Shown here one piece after another: positions 18,510 through 27,843 of a DNA stretch of 46,968 nucleotides. This stretch comes from Parcubacteria group bacterium (GTDB lineage Bacteria; Patescibacteriota; Minisyncoccia; Phycocordibacterales; Zambryskibacteraceae). The stretch lies in NCBI GenBank assembly GCA_028286465.1, contig JAQBRN010000017.1, positions 1-46,968 of the forward strand, in the 5' to 3' direction. The notes beneath the pieces were generated by a model that searched no databases, was not told the DNA's origin, and saw nothing but the letters and a program-made list of their open reading frames with translations. Within the stretch, counting starts at the first letter, position 1. Each line of letters starts with the position of its first letter. The translations under genes were made by a program, and so were the position numbers.

Positions 18510-19552
18510 GATTGGCTTTTGTTCTGTGTTTCCTTCAGGAGATCGGCATCGACCATGATCTTCACGAGTTCCTTGAAGGAGGTCTTCGACTTCCACTTAA
18601 GGACTCTTCTTGCCTTGCTCGGATCTCCGAGAAGGATATCGACCTCGGCCGGACGGAAGTAACGCGGATCGATCTCGATGATGGTCTTCTTGGTTTTCTT
18701 GTCGATGCCTTTTTCTTTGAGGCCCTTCCCCTTCCATATCAGGTCTATCCCGAGATGCTTGGCCGCGAGCTCGACGAATTCCCTGACCGAATGCGTTTCC
18801 CCCGTTGCCAGGATGAAATCGCCGGGCTTCTTCGCCTGGAGCATGCGCCACATGCCTTCCACATAATCCTTGGCATAGCCCCAGTCGCGCTTCGCGTCGA
18901 GATTGCCCAAGTAGAGCTTCTCGTCTGTGCCGAGCTTTATCCTGGCAAGGCCTCTCGTGATCTTCCTTGTAACGAAGGTCTCTCCCCTGCGCGGAGATTC
19001 GTGATTGAAGAGGATGCCGTTCGAAGCGAAGATGCCGTAGCTCTCGCGATAATTCCTCGTCATCCAATAGGCGTAGACCTTGGCTACGCCGTACGGCGAA
19101 CGCGGATAGAACGGCGTCGTCTCCTTGAGCGGAAGCTCGACGGCCTTGCCGAACATTTCGCTCGATGACGCCTGGTAGAATTTCGTCTTCAGCCCCGATT
19201 CCTTGATGGCATCGAGAAGGCGCACCGTTCCGAGTCCGGTGACATCGCCTGTGTATTCCGGAGTATCGAAGCTGACGCGGACATGGCTCTGCGCGCCCAA
19301 GTGATAGATCTCGTCGGGTCTGATCTTTTCTATGAGGCGGGAGATGTTCGAGGAATCGGAAAGATCGCCGTAATACATGATCAGGCGCTTGTTCTTCTCG
19401 TGCGGATCCTGGAACAAATGATCCACGCGCTGGGTATTGAAGCTCGAAGCCCTGCGGATGATGCCGTGCACCTCATAGCCCTTCTCCAAAAGAAATTCAG
19501 CCAGATACGACCCGTCCTGCCCGGTAATGCCTGTAATAAGGGCCTTTTTCAC
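18506..19552 (-). CDS. gmd: GDP-mannose 4,6-dehydratase
   Basis: [96 protein letters not shown] start inferred. Confidence 0.95.
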   Translation of the reverse strand: MKKALITGITGQDGSYLAEFLLEKGYEVHGIIRRASSFNTQRVDHLFQDPHEKNKRLIMYYGDLSDSSNISRLIEKIRPDEIYHLGAQSHVRVSFDTPEYTGDVTGLGTVRLLDAIKESGLKTKFYQASSSEMFGKAVELPLKETTPFYPRSPYGVAKVYAYWMTRNYRESYGIFASNGILFNHESPRRGETFVTRKITRGLARIKLGTDEKLYLGNLDAKRDWGYAKDYVEGMWRMLQAKKPGDFILATGETHSVREFVELAAKHLGIDLIWKGKGLKEKGIDKKTKKTIIEIDPRYFRPAEVDILLGDPSKARRVLKWKSKTSFKELVKIMVDADLLKETQNKSQS

Positions 19553-19644
19553 GTATGGCCATACTATCCTTTTTAGCCTGATTTCGCCACTTGGCACGCA
19601 ATATATTGCCGCGCCGTACAAGGGATGTGGGATATCTTATAAAA

Positions 19645-19672
19645 AAGCCGCAAAGGATAACCCATGCGGCTT
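19645..19672 (-). terminator. Intrinsic terminator
   Basis: Reverse strand AAGCCGCA...TGCGGCTTTTTTAT. Confidence 0.8.
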
Positions 19673-19684
19673 GTTGAAGCGTTT

Positions 19685-20101
19685 TCAGTCGAAAGCTCTG
19701 CCAAAACGTTCGACCACAGGCAGCTCGCTCGTGAGCACGATCCTGATGTTCACTCTGAAGTCCGAGGCGAGATCATCAGCCAATTTCTTGGCCATGTCCG
19801 CATACTTTCGCCCGTGGAGCACGAACACCCAACTCTCTTCGGTGGCCTGACGAGACTGGTTACTAAACCAGATAACGCCGAGAAACTGCCGGGGAGGCGG
19901 TGTCGTCATGAGGCCGAAAAAATACTTCTCCGGCTTCACATCGGGATCCTTATACAAGATGCCGATGCCGGTTTCTTCGGTGTCCGCATAGACGACCCCG
20001 CCGGACAGAGAAGCCAGCGTCCATCCTTTGCGGCGGAGGAATCCGCCGACCCTGATGGACAAAGCCTCCTCGTAGCTAATGGAATCCACAGCGTCATTCA
20101 T
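19685..20101 (-). CDS. Hypothetical protein, 138 aa
   Basis: Complete ORF with AGGAG 7 nt before ATG and an intrinsic terminator; no family recognised. Confidence 0.65.
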   Translation of the reverse strand: MNDAVDSISYEEALSIRVGGFLRRKGWTLASLSGGVVYADTEETGIGILYKDPDVKPEKYFFGLMTTPPPRQFLGVIWFSNQSRQATEESWVFVLHGRKYADMAKKLADDLASDFRVNIRIVLTSELPVVERFGRAFD

Positions 20102-20187
20102 GGGTCGCTCCTGGAAATTGGTTTGCTACGTACGAGCGTCTTTCTTCATCATATAGCATAAATCACGATTCGTCAATAGGTACAAAA

Positions 20188-20210
20188 AGCCCGAGATTTC
20201 TCTCGGGCTG
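20188..20210 (-). terminator. Intrinsic terminator after radical SAM gene
   Basis: Reverse strand AGCCCGAGA-GAAA-TCTCGGGCTTTTTG. Confidence 0.82.
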
Positions 20211-20214
20211 CAAA

Positions 20215-22176
20215 CTACAGCGGCGTGACTTCGATATTCTTATGGTGGAACGACCCACCCTTCCGGCCGTACCAGACGACTTCCCGGGCATAGGCCTTCT
20301 GATCGCCGTGATATGAGTTCCCTTCGATCACGAGCCGCACCGGCTTCTGTTCGAGAGCCGATGACTCCCCGAGCGTCTTGAAGTAGTTCGGGAAATCATA
20401 CGCAAGCTCGATCGAGATCGGCACCAAAACGGGATCGATCATGATCGCCGCCTGGTAGCTTACGAGGTCTCTCAGTAAGTCAGGATCGACGCTGAGGCCC
20501 TTCTCTTCGACGAGCGACCTGAGGAATGTTTCGATCTCGTCGTAGAAGCCCCATTTCTCGACGATGAAGTTGAGAAAGCTCGCCTCTTCGAGCGGCCAAT
20601 AGATCTCTCCGAACTCGGGCATCACGCGATCGAGCCTGCCCCCTTCCATAGCCCGCCGGACAGCGCGCTTCGTCACAGCAATTTCTCCCGTGATGGGAGA
20701 CGAATCGCTACGATCGGCGAAGTACTCGAGCAGCCGTTCATAGAAATCGCTATATGCGATCCCGTACTCCTTGTGGAAGAAGATGGCGATCTGCTGGGTG
20801 AGGCCGAGGCAGTGGAAGCCCTGGATGGCCCAGTAGAACATGAAGGTGCGGACCCAGTCCTCCCGAGGCATCGCCGCCGTGCCGATGATGATGTCCGTGT
20901 ATTCGGACAGCGACTCGGGCTCTGGCGTGGAGTGCGCGAGGAGTACTGGCATTCGCACCGCCTCGATCCCGTGTTCTTTGACATACGCGGGAAAGCTCAT
21001 GTGCGAATTGGGAAGCATGGTGCAAACGTAGACGTACAAGTTCACGGAGTCGGCCTGCTCGTCGAAGAGCGTGTCGATGCCCCGCTTGGTGCTTTCGTAC
21101 GTTTCCCCAGGCATGCCCATGATGAGCTCGGTATAGGTCGCGATACCCACTTCCTTGTACCGGTCCATCAGCTCCGAGAACTTCTCGATCTTGATGTTCG
21201 AGCGCTCGACGATCTCGAGCGTGTGCGCATCCATGCTCTGGAACGACAGCGTCGCTCCCTTGTTCATGTCTGCCGCATCGAGAAGCGTGACGATCTCGAA
21301 GATCCTGTCGTTCGAGTTCTTGGCGGTGCACATGCGGAACTTCTTCGGGAAGCCTTGGTGCCTTTCACGGACTTCGATCATCTTCTTCGTCAGCTCGACA
21401 TCCCGCGGGAAGATCCCGTAGTTTGCGTCGCAGTTGAAGATGTACTCGATCCGGTGCTCTCCGAACCACTCGAACTCGGCAGCCAGGCGCTCTTCGGACA
21501 TCTTGTAGACCTTGGAGTAGTTGGAGCCGCCCCAATCGCAGAACGTGCATGTGTACGGACAACCGCGATTCGTTTCCTGGCTGACGTTCAGCGTATAATC
21601 GCCGCCAAGCATGAAATCGAATACTCCCGAGAGATACGGCGAAGGAAGACGCTTGAGGTCTTCCTCGTTCATTCTCCCGCGGGACAGGGTCTTTTCGGTC
21701 GCGTTCCCACGGACCCTGACGGAGAGGCCCTCGATCTTCGTATAGTCCGGTTTCTCCGACAAGGACTCGATGAGGATCTCCGCGAAAGCGAATTCCCCTT
21801 CCTTGTGGACGAGAATGTCCACGTACGGATGCTCGAGGAAGAATCCTTCCGACCGATCCGGTACGTGCTCGCCACCGAAAACGACGAGTGCCTTCGGGAA
21901 TCTGGAGCGCACGGCCTGTGCAAGCGCCTTGTTGTACTCCCAATTCCACAGATAGCACGACAGTCCGAAGACGGCCGGTTCTTCCATCTCGCCGACGACC
22001 GTTTCCGGATCATCGCGGCGAAACAAGGGATTCTGAAACTCGAAATTCTCCTTGATCTCGGGAACCGACAGTGCATATGCCTGCAGCGATCCGACCGAGT
22101 ACGGCACGAAAACGTTCGTCCCGTACTGGAAATTCACCTGCGCAAGCTGGACGCTACGTCTGTCTCTTGGAGCCAT
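20215..22176 (-). CDS. B12-binding-domain radical SAM protein
   Basis: NRGCPYTCTFCDWGG (CxxxCxxC); N-terminal Rossmann-like 'AVFGLSCYLWNWEYNKALAQAVRSRFPKALVVFGGEHVPDR'. Confidence 0.88.
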   Translation of the reverse strand: MAPRDRRSVQLAQVNFQYGTNVFVPYSVGSLQAYALSVPEIKENFEFQNPLFRRDDPETVVGEMEEPAVFGLSCYLWNWEYNKALAQAVRSRFPKALVVFGGEHVPDRSEGFFLEHPYVDILVHKEGEFAFAEILIESLSEKPDYTKIEGLSVRVRGNATEKTLSRGRMNEEDLKRLPSPYLSGVFDFMLGGDYTLNVSQETNRGCPYTCTFCDWGGSNYSKVYKMSEERLAAEFEWFGEHRIEYIFNCDANYGIFPRDVELTKKMIEVRERHQGFPKKFRMCTAKNSNDRIFEIVTLLDAADMNKGATLSFQSMDAHTLEIVERSNIKIEKFSELMDRYKEVGIATYTELIMGMPGETYESTKRGIDTLFDEQADSVNLYVYVCTMLPNSHMSFPAYVKEHGIEAVRMPVLLAHSTPEPESLSEYTDIIIGTAAMPREDWVRTFMFYWAIQGFHCLGLTQQIAIFFHKEYGIAYSDFYERLLEYFADRSDSSPITGEIAVTKRAVRRAMEGGRLDRVMPEFGEIYWPLEEASFLNFIVEKWGFYDEIETFLRSLVEEKGLSVDPDLLRDLVSYQAAIMIDPVLVPISIELAYDFPNYFKTLGESSALEQKPVRLVIEGNSYHGDQKAYAREVVWYGRKGGSFHHKNIEVTPL

Positions 22177-22220
22177 GCTTCACCTCGTGTGTGTAGTTTG
22201 AAATGAGCGAATCTGCCCCA

Positions 22221-22249
22221 GTTATACTTAAATTTCAGGCCCAGGTCAA
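22221..22249 (-). promoter_or_regulatory. Sigma70-type promoter for radical SAM gene
   Basis: Reverse strand TTGACC-17 nt-TATAAC; GAGGTG SD before ATG downstream. Confidence 0.65.
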
Positions 22250-22276
22250 TGACGCCGGCGGCGGGAGGAGTCGAAT

Positions 22277-23098
22277 TTATCTCAATGCTTGCTCTTGATT
22301 CTCCGGTCCGATGAACGCGTTGTAGTCCGGATGCTTGAAGTGGTGGAACGCCCGCATTCTGTAGTACTTTTCGTTCGGGATCCTCCGCGCGAAGATGAAA
22401 TGGAGCATGTCGATCTTCTTGTGGTCATTCGTATCGTTGAACTCGTTGATGGCAGCCCTCTGTCCGGTGAAGTCGCCGACGAGGCACTCCTCCGTGCCCA
22501 TGACATCGTCGAAATAGATAAAGACCCTCGGCAATATATGCTTGTCTTCGATATCGAATATCTTGAAAGCATCCCTCGTCGAAGAATAATAATCGAGGTC
22601 GAACATCACCGCCGCGATCGGCGCGGGGTCATGCTCCTTGGCAAACGTGGGGATCGTATCCTTCACATCGCCTAAGACGAGTTTCGCTTTCGACAATCGT
22701 CCTTTCAGCGCGGAAACATCCATTTTGAAAAAGCCCGCCTTCCAGAAATAGAGCGCATCCCTGTAATCGGTGCTCCGCGGCAAGCCTTCAGAGAGATCGA
22801 ATCCGTAGACGTCGATGGTCATGCCGAGCTCCTTTTCTATATCTCTTGCTATCTTCTCGAGTGCCACGAGCCCGTTCCCTCCGGCCACGCCGAACTCGAT
22901 AGTACTTATCCTGGTGTGCCCGAGCCTCTTTGCGAGTTTCGCGCCCTGATACAAAGGGTACGCATAATGCGCGTACGGCATGGCTCCGAGATTCACCCGT
23001 TGCTCGAAGGAGCCGAGCTTGTATCTGGCGATATTTCGCAGGGCAAAATTCTTGAATGGAGCCGGCTCGAGAAATAGTTTGGAAAGTTTCTTCATCAT
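22277..23098 (-). CDS. TylF/macrocin-O-methyltransferase-like protein
   Basis: TIEFGVAGGNGLVALEKIA...IDVYGFDLSEGLP...VMFDLDYYSSTRDAF. Confidence 0.65.
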   Translation of the reverse strand: MMKKLSKLFLEPAPFKNFALRNIARYKLGSFEQRVNLGAMPYAHYAYPLYQGAKLAKRLGHTRISTIEFGVAGGNGLVALEKIARDIEKELGMTIDVYGFDLSEGLPRSTDYRDALYFWKAGFFKMDVSALKGRLSKAKLVLGDVKDTIPTFAKEHDPAPIAAVMFDLDYYSSTRDAFKIFDIEDKHILPRVFIYFDDVMGTEECLVGDFTGQRAAINEFNDTNDHKKIDMLHFIFARRIPNEKYYRMRAFHHFKHPDYNAFIGPENQEQALR

Positions 23099-23102
23099 GT
23101 CA

Positions 23103-23873
23103 TTAAATGAGGCGCCTGAGCACCCTGCCGATGAGAGGCAGGTTTTTCAACCTCCTTCGTATATAGGCATCGCGCGTTTCGATCGGGCGGGTCCGGCTAT
23201 CGATAACAATACCGTGTTTCTTGCAAAACATCACGGCATCGTAGCGCCAGACGCCCTTTTTTATCGCAGTTGAAGGCACGTACGCGATGGCCGGCTGGCC
23301 CGTGTCGACGCTCCAGAATCTGTACTTCGGATCGCGAGCCCGTTCCGATCCCAGAAGCTCCATCTGCCAAATGGTCTCATCGTCATGCAAAAGCTCGAGG
23401 AATGCGTCCTTTTTCCAAATGGCGGTCATGAGCGAGAGCCTGTACGGAGCATCCAGAGCGATCTCTCCGACTCGCATTTCCTTGTCGAAATTCGTATCAG
23501 GGCCGGGAGTCGGATAGAGCCTCAAATAATCGATATGCTTCTCTCGTACGTATTCGACAAGTTTCTTCACCCGTTCGGTATCGACCTTCTCGACCATAAG
23601 AAAGTCTTCCATGAACATCATGAAGTATGGCGCACCGATCTTTTCGACGGCGTACCTCGTATTTCTCGGCCAGCCCATGTCGTTTTCGATAATGATATTC
23701 TTCACCAGGGGATGCGAATATCCGATCTTGTCCGACACAAGATAGATATCATACGGACAGTCGGGCCAGTATTCGAAGAAGAGCCTGAAGAACGGATCCC
23801 ACACATCCTGATATGCGGCGCATGAAGAAACGATCACCGCGCACTCGTTATGTATTGCGTTAGTTTCTTGCAT
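23103..23873 (-). CDS. Putative glycosyltransferase-like protein
   Basis: CAVIVSSCAAYQDVWDPFFRLFFEYWPDCPYDIYLVSD...YFMMFMEDFLMVEKVD. Confidence 0.55.
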   Translation of the reverse strand: MQETNAIHNECAVIVSSCAAYQDVWDPFFRLFFEYWPDCPYDIYLVSDKIGYSHPLVKNIIIENDMGWPRNTRYAVEKIGAPYFMMFMEDFLMVEKVDTERVKKLVEYVREKHIDYLRLYPTPGPDTNFDKEMRVGEIALDAPYRLSLMTAIWKKDAFLELLHDDETIWQMELLGSERARDPKYRFWSVDTGQPAIAYVPSTAIKKGVWRYDAVMFCKKHGIVIDSRTRPIETRDAYIRRRLKNLPLIGRVLRRLI

Positions 23874-23876
23874 GGT

Positions 23877-24836
23877 CTAGGCAGAGGCCCTTAGTATCTC
23901 TTCGACTCGTGCCTTGGTCGAGTGATCTCCGACGATCCTTTCATACTCGGGTTTGAGATCGAGATCAGCGTATCCGCTTCTGAGGAATGCTCCCATCTTT
24001 TTAAGCTCCGCGTCGAAATCGAAGAGATTCTGGAACTCGATGATCCTTTCGTATTTCAAGCGCTTTGAATCCCGAGGATAGATATCGATCGTTTCCGTAA
24101 GCATAAGGCAGTTATTCCCCAAGATTTCCCAGAAGCGCATGGTATCGAATCCTCCCCCGCCGACCGAGACGCCGACCTTGGCCCTGGCAAGGAGCTTGTA
24201 GAATTCCTCGGGAGTTTTCGTCCGCTCGGTCGCACAAGTGAATCCATTATCCTTGCAATATGTTTCCAAAGCCTCGCGTACGAACCTGCGCAAGAGCGGA
24301 TACTCGTCCTGGCCGAAAATGCAGACGAAATCGATATCCTTCGGCGTTCCCTCCTTATAGCTCTGCATGTACCTGCTTTCGATGCCGAACGGGAGTGCGA
24401 TGATGCCGTCCGAATACGGCTTTTCCCTTCTGAAATAGCGGTGGCACTTACTCAAAAGCTCCCGATCCACGGTACCCTGCCCGTCGTACGTTCCGTCGAT
24501 GATCCCTTTCTGGATAGTGAAGTCGTAACGGCGATTCTTTCCCACCTCCGAACCGTCGACGCATACGGTCTTACCGAAGCGGTCGATCTCTTCGGCAAGC
24601 GTCGTATCGTATCCGTACTTGTCATTCCCGATAAGGAAGATCCGATCCGCGCTTCGTGCGAATGCTATGAAATCTCCGCGCGAGAGGACAGCGTCTTCGA
24701 GCGGCAGATCGTAGAGGAACTTCGACGAGAGACGGAAATCCACGCTTCCTTCTTTCGCCATGGCGCATAACCCATCGATAATGGTGCGCGCCATCCCGTC
24801 GGGCTTTTCGAAGTTGATGACGGCGATTTTCATCAT
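23877..24836 (-). CDS. Putative GT-B fold glycosyltransferase-like protein
   Basis: 'KVGVSVGGGGFDTMRFWEILGNNCLMLTETIDIYP' typical acceptor/donor-loop region; start taken at MMKIAVINF. Confidence 0.55.
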   Translation of the reverse strand: MMKIAVINFEKPDGMARTIIDGLCAMAKEGSVDFRLSSKFLYDLPLEDAVLSRGDFIAFARSADRIFLIGNDKYGYDTTLAEEIDRFGKTVCVDGSEVGKNRRYDFTIQKGIIDGTYDGQGTVDRELLSKCHRYFRREKPYSDGIIALPFGIESRYMQSYKEGTPKDIDFVCIFGQDEYPLLRRFVREALETYCKDNGFTCATERTKTPEEFYKLLARAKVGVSVGGGGFDTMRFWEILGNNCLMLTETIDIYPRDSKRLKYERIIEFQNLFDFDAELKKMGAFLRSGYADLDLKPEYERIVGDHSTKARVEEILRASA

Positions 24837-24841
24837 CTGCA

Positions 24842-25492
24842 TTATGAGATCTTCTTTACTCTGACGATGGCCTGGTATGCAAAGAGATTCGGGAAGATAT
24901 TCCCGAGCCATACGGGAACCTTCGGGTGTATAAGGTTGTCCGTCGCGTCGATCATGAATCCTTCTTCCTTGAGCAGTTTCCGAAGAGACGCGACGGTGAA
25001 AAAGTGGATATGCCCCCGTTCGAAGTAGGTGAAGTCCTTGTATTCGAACTTTCCGAACAGCATCCGCACCCTGTTCGAGAAGACAAGGAGATTCGGTGTC
25101 GTGATGATAAGAACGCCGTCCTTTTTCATGATCCGCTTCAATTCTTCCAGGGCCTTCTCGGGGAAGAGCAGATGCTCGATCACCTCGGAGAAAATAATGG
25201 CGTCAAAGTGATCGTTCGGAAAATTCGTTTTTTCGGATTGTATGTCGACGACGAATGCCCCGTCGATCTTCGTCTTTGCTTCCGCGACCGATTTCTCGGA
25301 TATGTCGATGCCGATGAATTCGCAGTCGCCTTTCTTCTTCACTTCTTCTCCGAAGTATCCTCCCGCACAGCCGACGTCGAGGATCCGCTTCCCCGATACA
25401 TCGCCGAGAAGCGCGAAAATCTTCGCCTTTCTCGACGAGCTCATACCGTACGTATACTCCATCGTATTGTAGTACGTGCCGAAAGCGTCCAT
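24842..25492 (-). CDS. Class I SAM-dependent methyltransferase
   Basis: RILDVGCAGGYFGEEVKKKGDCEFIGIDISEKSV...AIIFSEVIEHLLFPEKALEELKRIMKKDGVLIITTPN. Confidence 0.87.
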   Translation of the reverse strand: MDAFGTYYNTMEYTYGMSSSRKAKIFALLGDVSGKRILDVGCAGGYFGEEVKKKGDCEFIGIDISEKSVAEAKTKIDGAFVVDIQSEKTNFPNDHFDAIIFSEVIEHLLFPEKALEELKRIMKKDGVLIITTPNLLVFSNRVRMLFGKFEYKDFTYFERGHIHFFTVASLRKLLKEEGFMIDATDNLIHPKVPVWLGNIFPNLFAYQAIVRVKKIS

Positions 25493-25496
25493 ACGT

Positions 25497-26402
25497 TTAT
25501 ATATCCGATCCGGATTCCATATAGCGCTTCAATTCAAGAAGGGCGTCTTCCATCTTCCCCGGAGCGGCGGTACCGAAGCTTGCATACTCTGTCCCGAGCG
25601 ATCTGTCGACAGGCTGTCCGATGTTGTCGACCGCGTTGATCTCGAGTCCCTTGTCGAACACTTTATTAAAAATAGCGAGAAGCTCGAATTTGTTCACCGT
25701 CTCATTGATGACGAGATGATGGATATTCGACACGGCCACAAGCGCATCGAAGTTCTCATCCCCCTTCTCGATAAGTTCTTCGCACACGTTCGCGAATTGA
25801 AGCGTCGTCACGCCGTTCCAAAGATGATGAGTGAAGCCCGTCACCTTGTCTTCTTTCGTCTGCGAAAGGAACCATTCGAGAAGGCTCACCTTCGCCTTCG
25901 GTTCCGGACCGATGATCGATGTCCTGATATTCAAAAAGCGAGGCAGCTTCACCTCGCCGAGGCTCTTGGTCTTGCCGTAGACATCGAGCGGATCATGGGG
26001 AGACTGCTCCATATACGAGCCGAGCGTTCCGCTGTAGACGCAGTCGGTGGCGATCTGGATCACCCGAGCCTCTATGTCTTCTGCAGCAGAGGCCAGAAGG
26101 TGCGGAAATAATGCATTCACTCGTATCGCCCGCAGCACACCGGCCTGATCGTTGTCCTTGCAATAGGGCTTGAGAATACCGATGCAGTTCACGATGTACT
26201 CGGGCCTGAAATCATTGAAGACCGTCTCGGCAATATCGTCCTTCTCCGCGTCGAAGGCACATGTCTTCTCCTGCCAGCTCGAAGGAACTTCTTTCGGATT
26301 TCTGGCCGTACCGCGCACGTCGAATGCAGGATTCTTCGAAAGAATGTCGAATACCATAGAGCCGAGCATTCCTGTGACGCCTAATACGAGTATCTTTCTC
26401 AT
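25497..26402 (-). CDS. RmlD-like sugar-nucleotide reductase (SDR)
   Basis: KILVLGVTGMLGSMVFDIL; IQIATDCVYSGTLGSYMEQSPHDPLDVYGKTKSLGEV. Confidence 0.85.
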   Translation of the reverse strand: MRKILVLGVTGMLGSMVFDILSKNPAFDVRGTARNPKEVPSSWQEKTCAFDAEKDDIAETVFNDFRPEYIVNCIGILKPYCKDNDQAGVLRAIRVNALFPHLLASAAEDIEARVIQIATDCVYSGTLGSYMEQSPHDPLDVYGKTKSLGEVKLPRFLNIRTSIIGPEPKAKVSLLEWFLSQTKEDKVTGFTHHLWNGVTTLQFANVCEELIEKGDENFDALVAVSNIHHLVINETVNKFELLAIFNKVFDKGLEINAVDNIGQPVDRSLGTEYASFGTAAPGKMEDALLELKRYMESGSDI

Positions 26403-26403
26403 G

Positions 26404-26862
26404 TTATCTGTCTATGACTTCCCACACCTCAGAGCCCCAGTAGTCTGCCGGAAAGCGATAATCGTCTCCCTTGGACTCTTCCGTCGTCGATGTCGAGAAG
26501 AAAAATATCTTACCATGCGGCGTCAGGAACCGAAAACCGTTGGCGAAGCCCGCCGGAATATAAAGAATGCAGGGCTTCTTGCTTGAAAGGACGAATCTCT
26601 GGACGGCGTTTCCCTTATTCGGCTCCTTCGTATCGTCCATCGCGACCGCCGCGACGATGGCCGTACCCGATGCGACGAATGCGTATTTCGATTCCTTGAG
26701 ATGGCCGTGGAATGCCCTGATCGTCTCTGTCGAGAAATTTTCCACCGCATAGAATCTTTTCACTCCCTTGAAGTCGAATGGATTGGCGAACATCAGGCTC
26801 CCGCGATCGTCGACCGCGATACCTCCGTCGATGATCGTCGGCATTTCTCCGGTTGGTTCCAT
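26404..26862 (-). CDS. RmlC/WxcM-like cupin sugar-nucleotide epimerase/isomerase
   Basis: DDRGSLMFANPFDFKGVKRFYAVENFSTETIRAFHGHLKESKYAFVASG...LYIPAGFANGF. Confidence 0.78.
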   Translation of the reverse strand: MEPTGEMPTIIDGGIAVDDRGSLMFANPFDFKGVKRFYAVENFSTETIRAFHGHLKESKYAFVASGTAIVAAVAMDDTKEPNKGNAVQRFVLSSKKPCILYIPAGFANGFRFLTPHGKIFFFSTSTTEESKGDDYRFPADYWGSEVWEVIDR

Positions 26863-26865
26863 ATA

Positions 26866-27843
26866 TTACTTTTTTAATACGTCTTTTAAGAAAACCTGAT
26901 TCGAATATCTCGGATTATTGAAGTCCTTGATCCGCCTGCTTTTAAGCAGCGTTCCGATCTCGACGATGCCGTCATCGATCGTGTGCGAAGGGGCGAAATT
27001 AAGGGCCTTTTTCGCCTTTTCGGCAGACACCTGGTAGTTCCGAGTATCCTCGAACGGCATCTTCGTGATCTCGAGTTTCGCCTTCGGGTAGAACTTCTTC
27101 ACCCGGCGGGCAAGATCGAGGATTTTCATGTTGGTCTGGCAGAGGTTGTAGATCTCGGCCTTGGGAGTTTCCTTCGCCTCGAGAGCGTCGACCATGGCCT
27201 GTGCAGCGTCCTTCACATGAAGGAGCGGACGGAATTGCGCCCCGCCGAAAATACTCAAGCCGCCGCCGAGCGCCGCGCGGGCGGTCAGGAGATTCGCCAC
27301 CAGGTCCATGCGCACTCTCGAGAAAGCGTCCGACGTGCCGAAGAGGGTGCCGAGACGGAAGATGACGGCGTCGCTATTTTTCAGAAGCTTTTCCGACTCG
27401 TGCTTCGTATAGGCATACAAGGAAAGCGGCTTGACGAGAGAGGTTTCAGTGAGATTCACATCGTCCTGCGCGCCGTAGACGGAGCACGTCGACGTGTAGA
27501 TGATGCGCCCCTTGAAGTTCTTCACGAGCCAGCCGACGCTGTCCTGATTGACCTTCTTCGTGAGCACTTCGTCCCACTTGCAGGCGCCGTCGCCGACGAT
27601 GGCCGCGAGCCAGATCACCGCGTCCGCCCAATCGAGCTGCTTTTTCAAGCTCTTCGTGTCTAAGATGTCACCGAAGACGAAATCGACCGGCTTCAGGTAG
27701 GACTCTTCGTAGGTGAGGTTGTCATAGACGCGCGTGGTGTAGCGATCTTCGAGCTTCATCAGGATGTCGGTCACGGCGCCGCCTACGTATCCCGCGCCGC
27801 CTACGACTAATATGTTTTTCTTCTTCAGGGCTTTGGATGTCAT
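26866..27843 (-). CDS. NAD-dependent sugar epimerase/dehydratase
   Basis: NILVVGGAGYVGGAVTDIL; IIYTSTCSVYG; YAYTKHESE. Confidence 0.88.
   Translation of the reverse strand: MTSKALKKKNILVVGGAGYVGGAVTDILMKLEDRYTTRVYDNLTYEESYLKPVDFVFGDILDTKSLKKQLDWADAVIWLAAIVGDGACKWDEVLTKKVNQDSVGWLVKNFKGRIIYTSTCSVYGAQDDVNLTETSLVKPLSLYAYTKHESEKLLKNSDAVIFRLGTLFGTSDAFSRVRMDLVANLLTARAALGGGLSIFGGAQFRPLLHVKDAAQAMVDALEAKETPKAEIYNLCQTNMKILDLARRVKKFYPKAKLEITKMPFEDTRNYQVSAEKAKKALNFAPSHTIDDGIVEIGTLLKSRRIKDFNNPRYSNQVFLKDVLKK

Noticed and set aside
17430-18662. 410-aa + strand ORF (and similar long antisense ORFs such as 9394..10323 and 20773..22206)
   Set aside because: Mirror frames of well-supported genes on the opposite strand; no conserved motifs.
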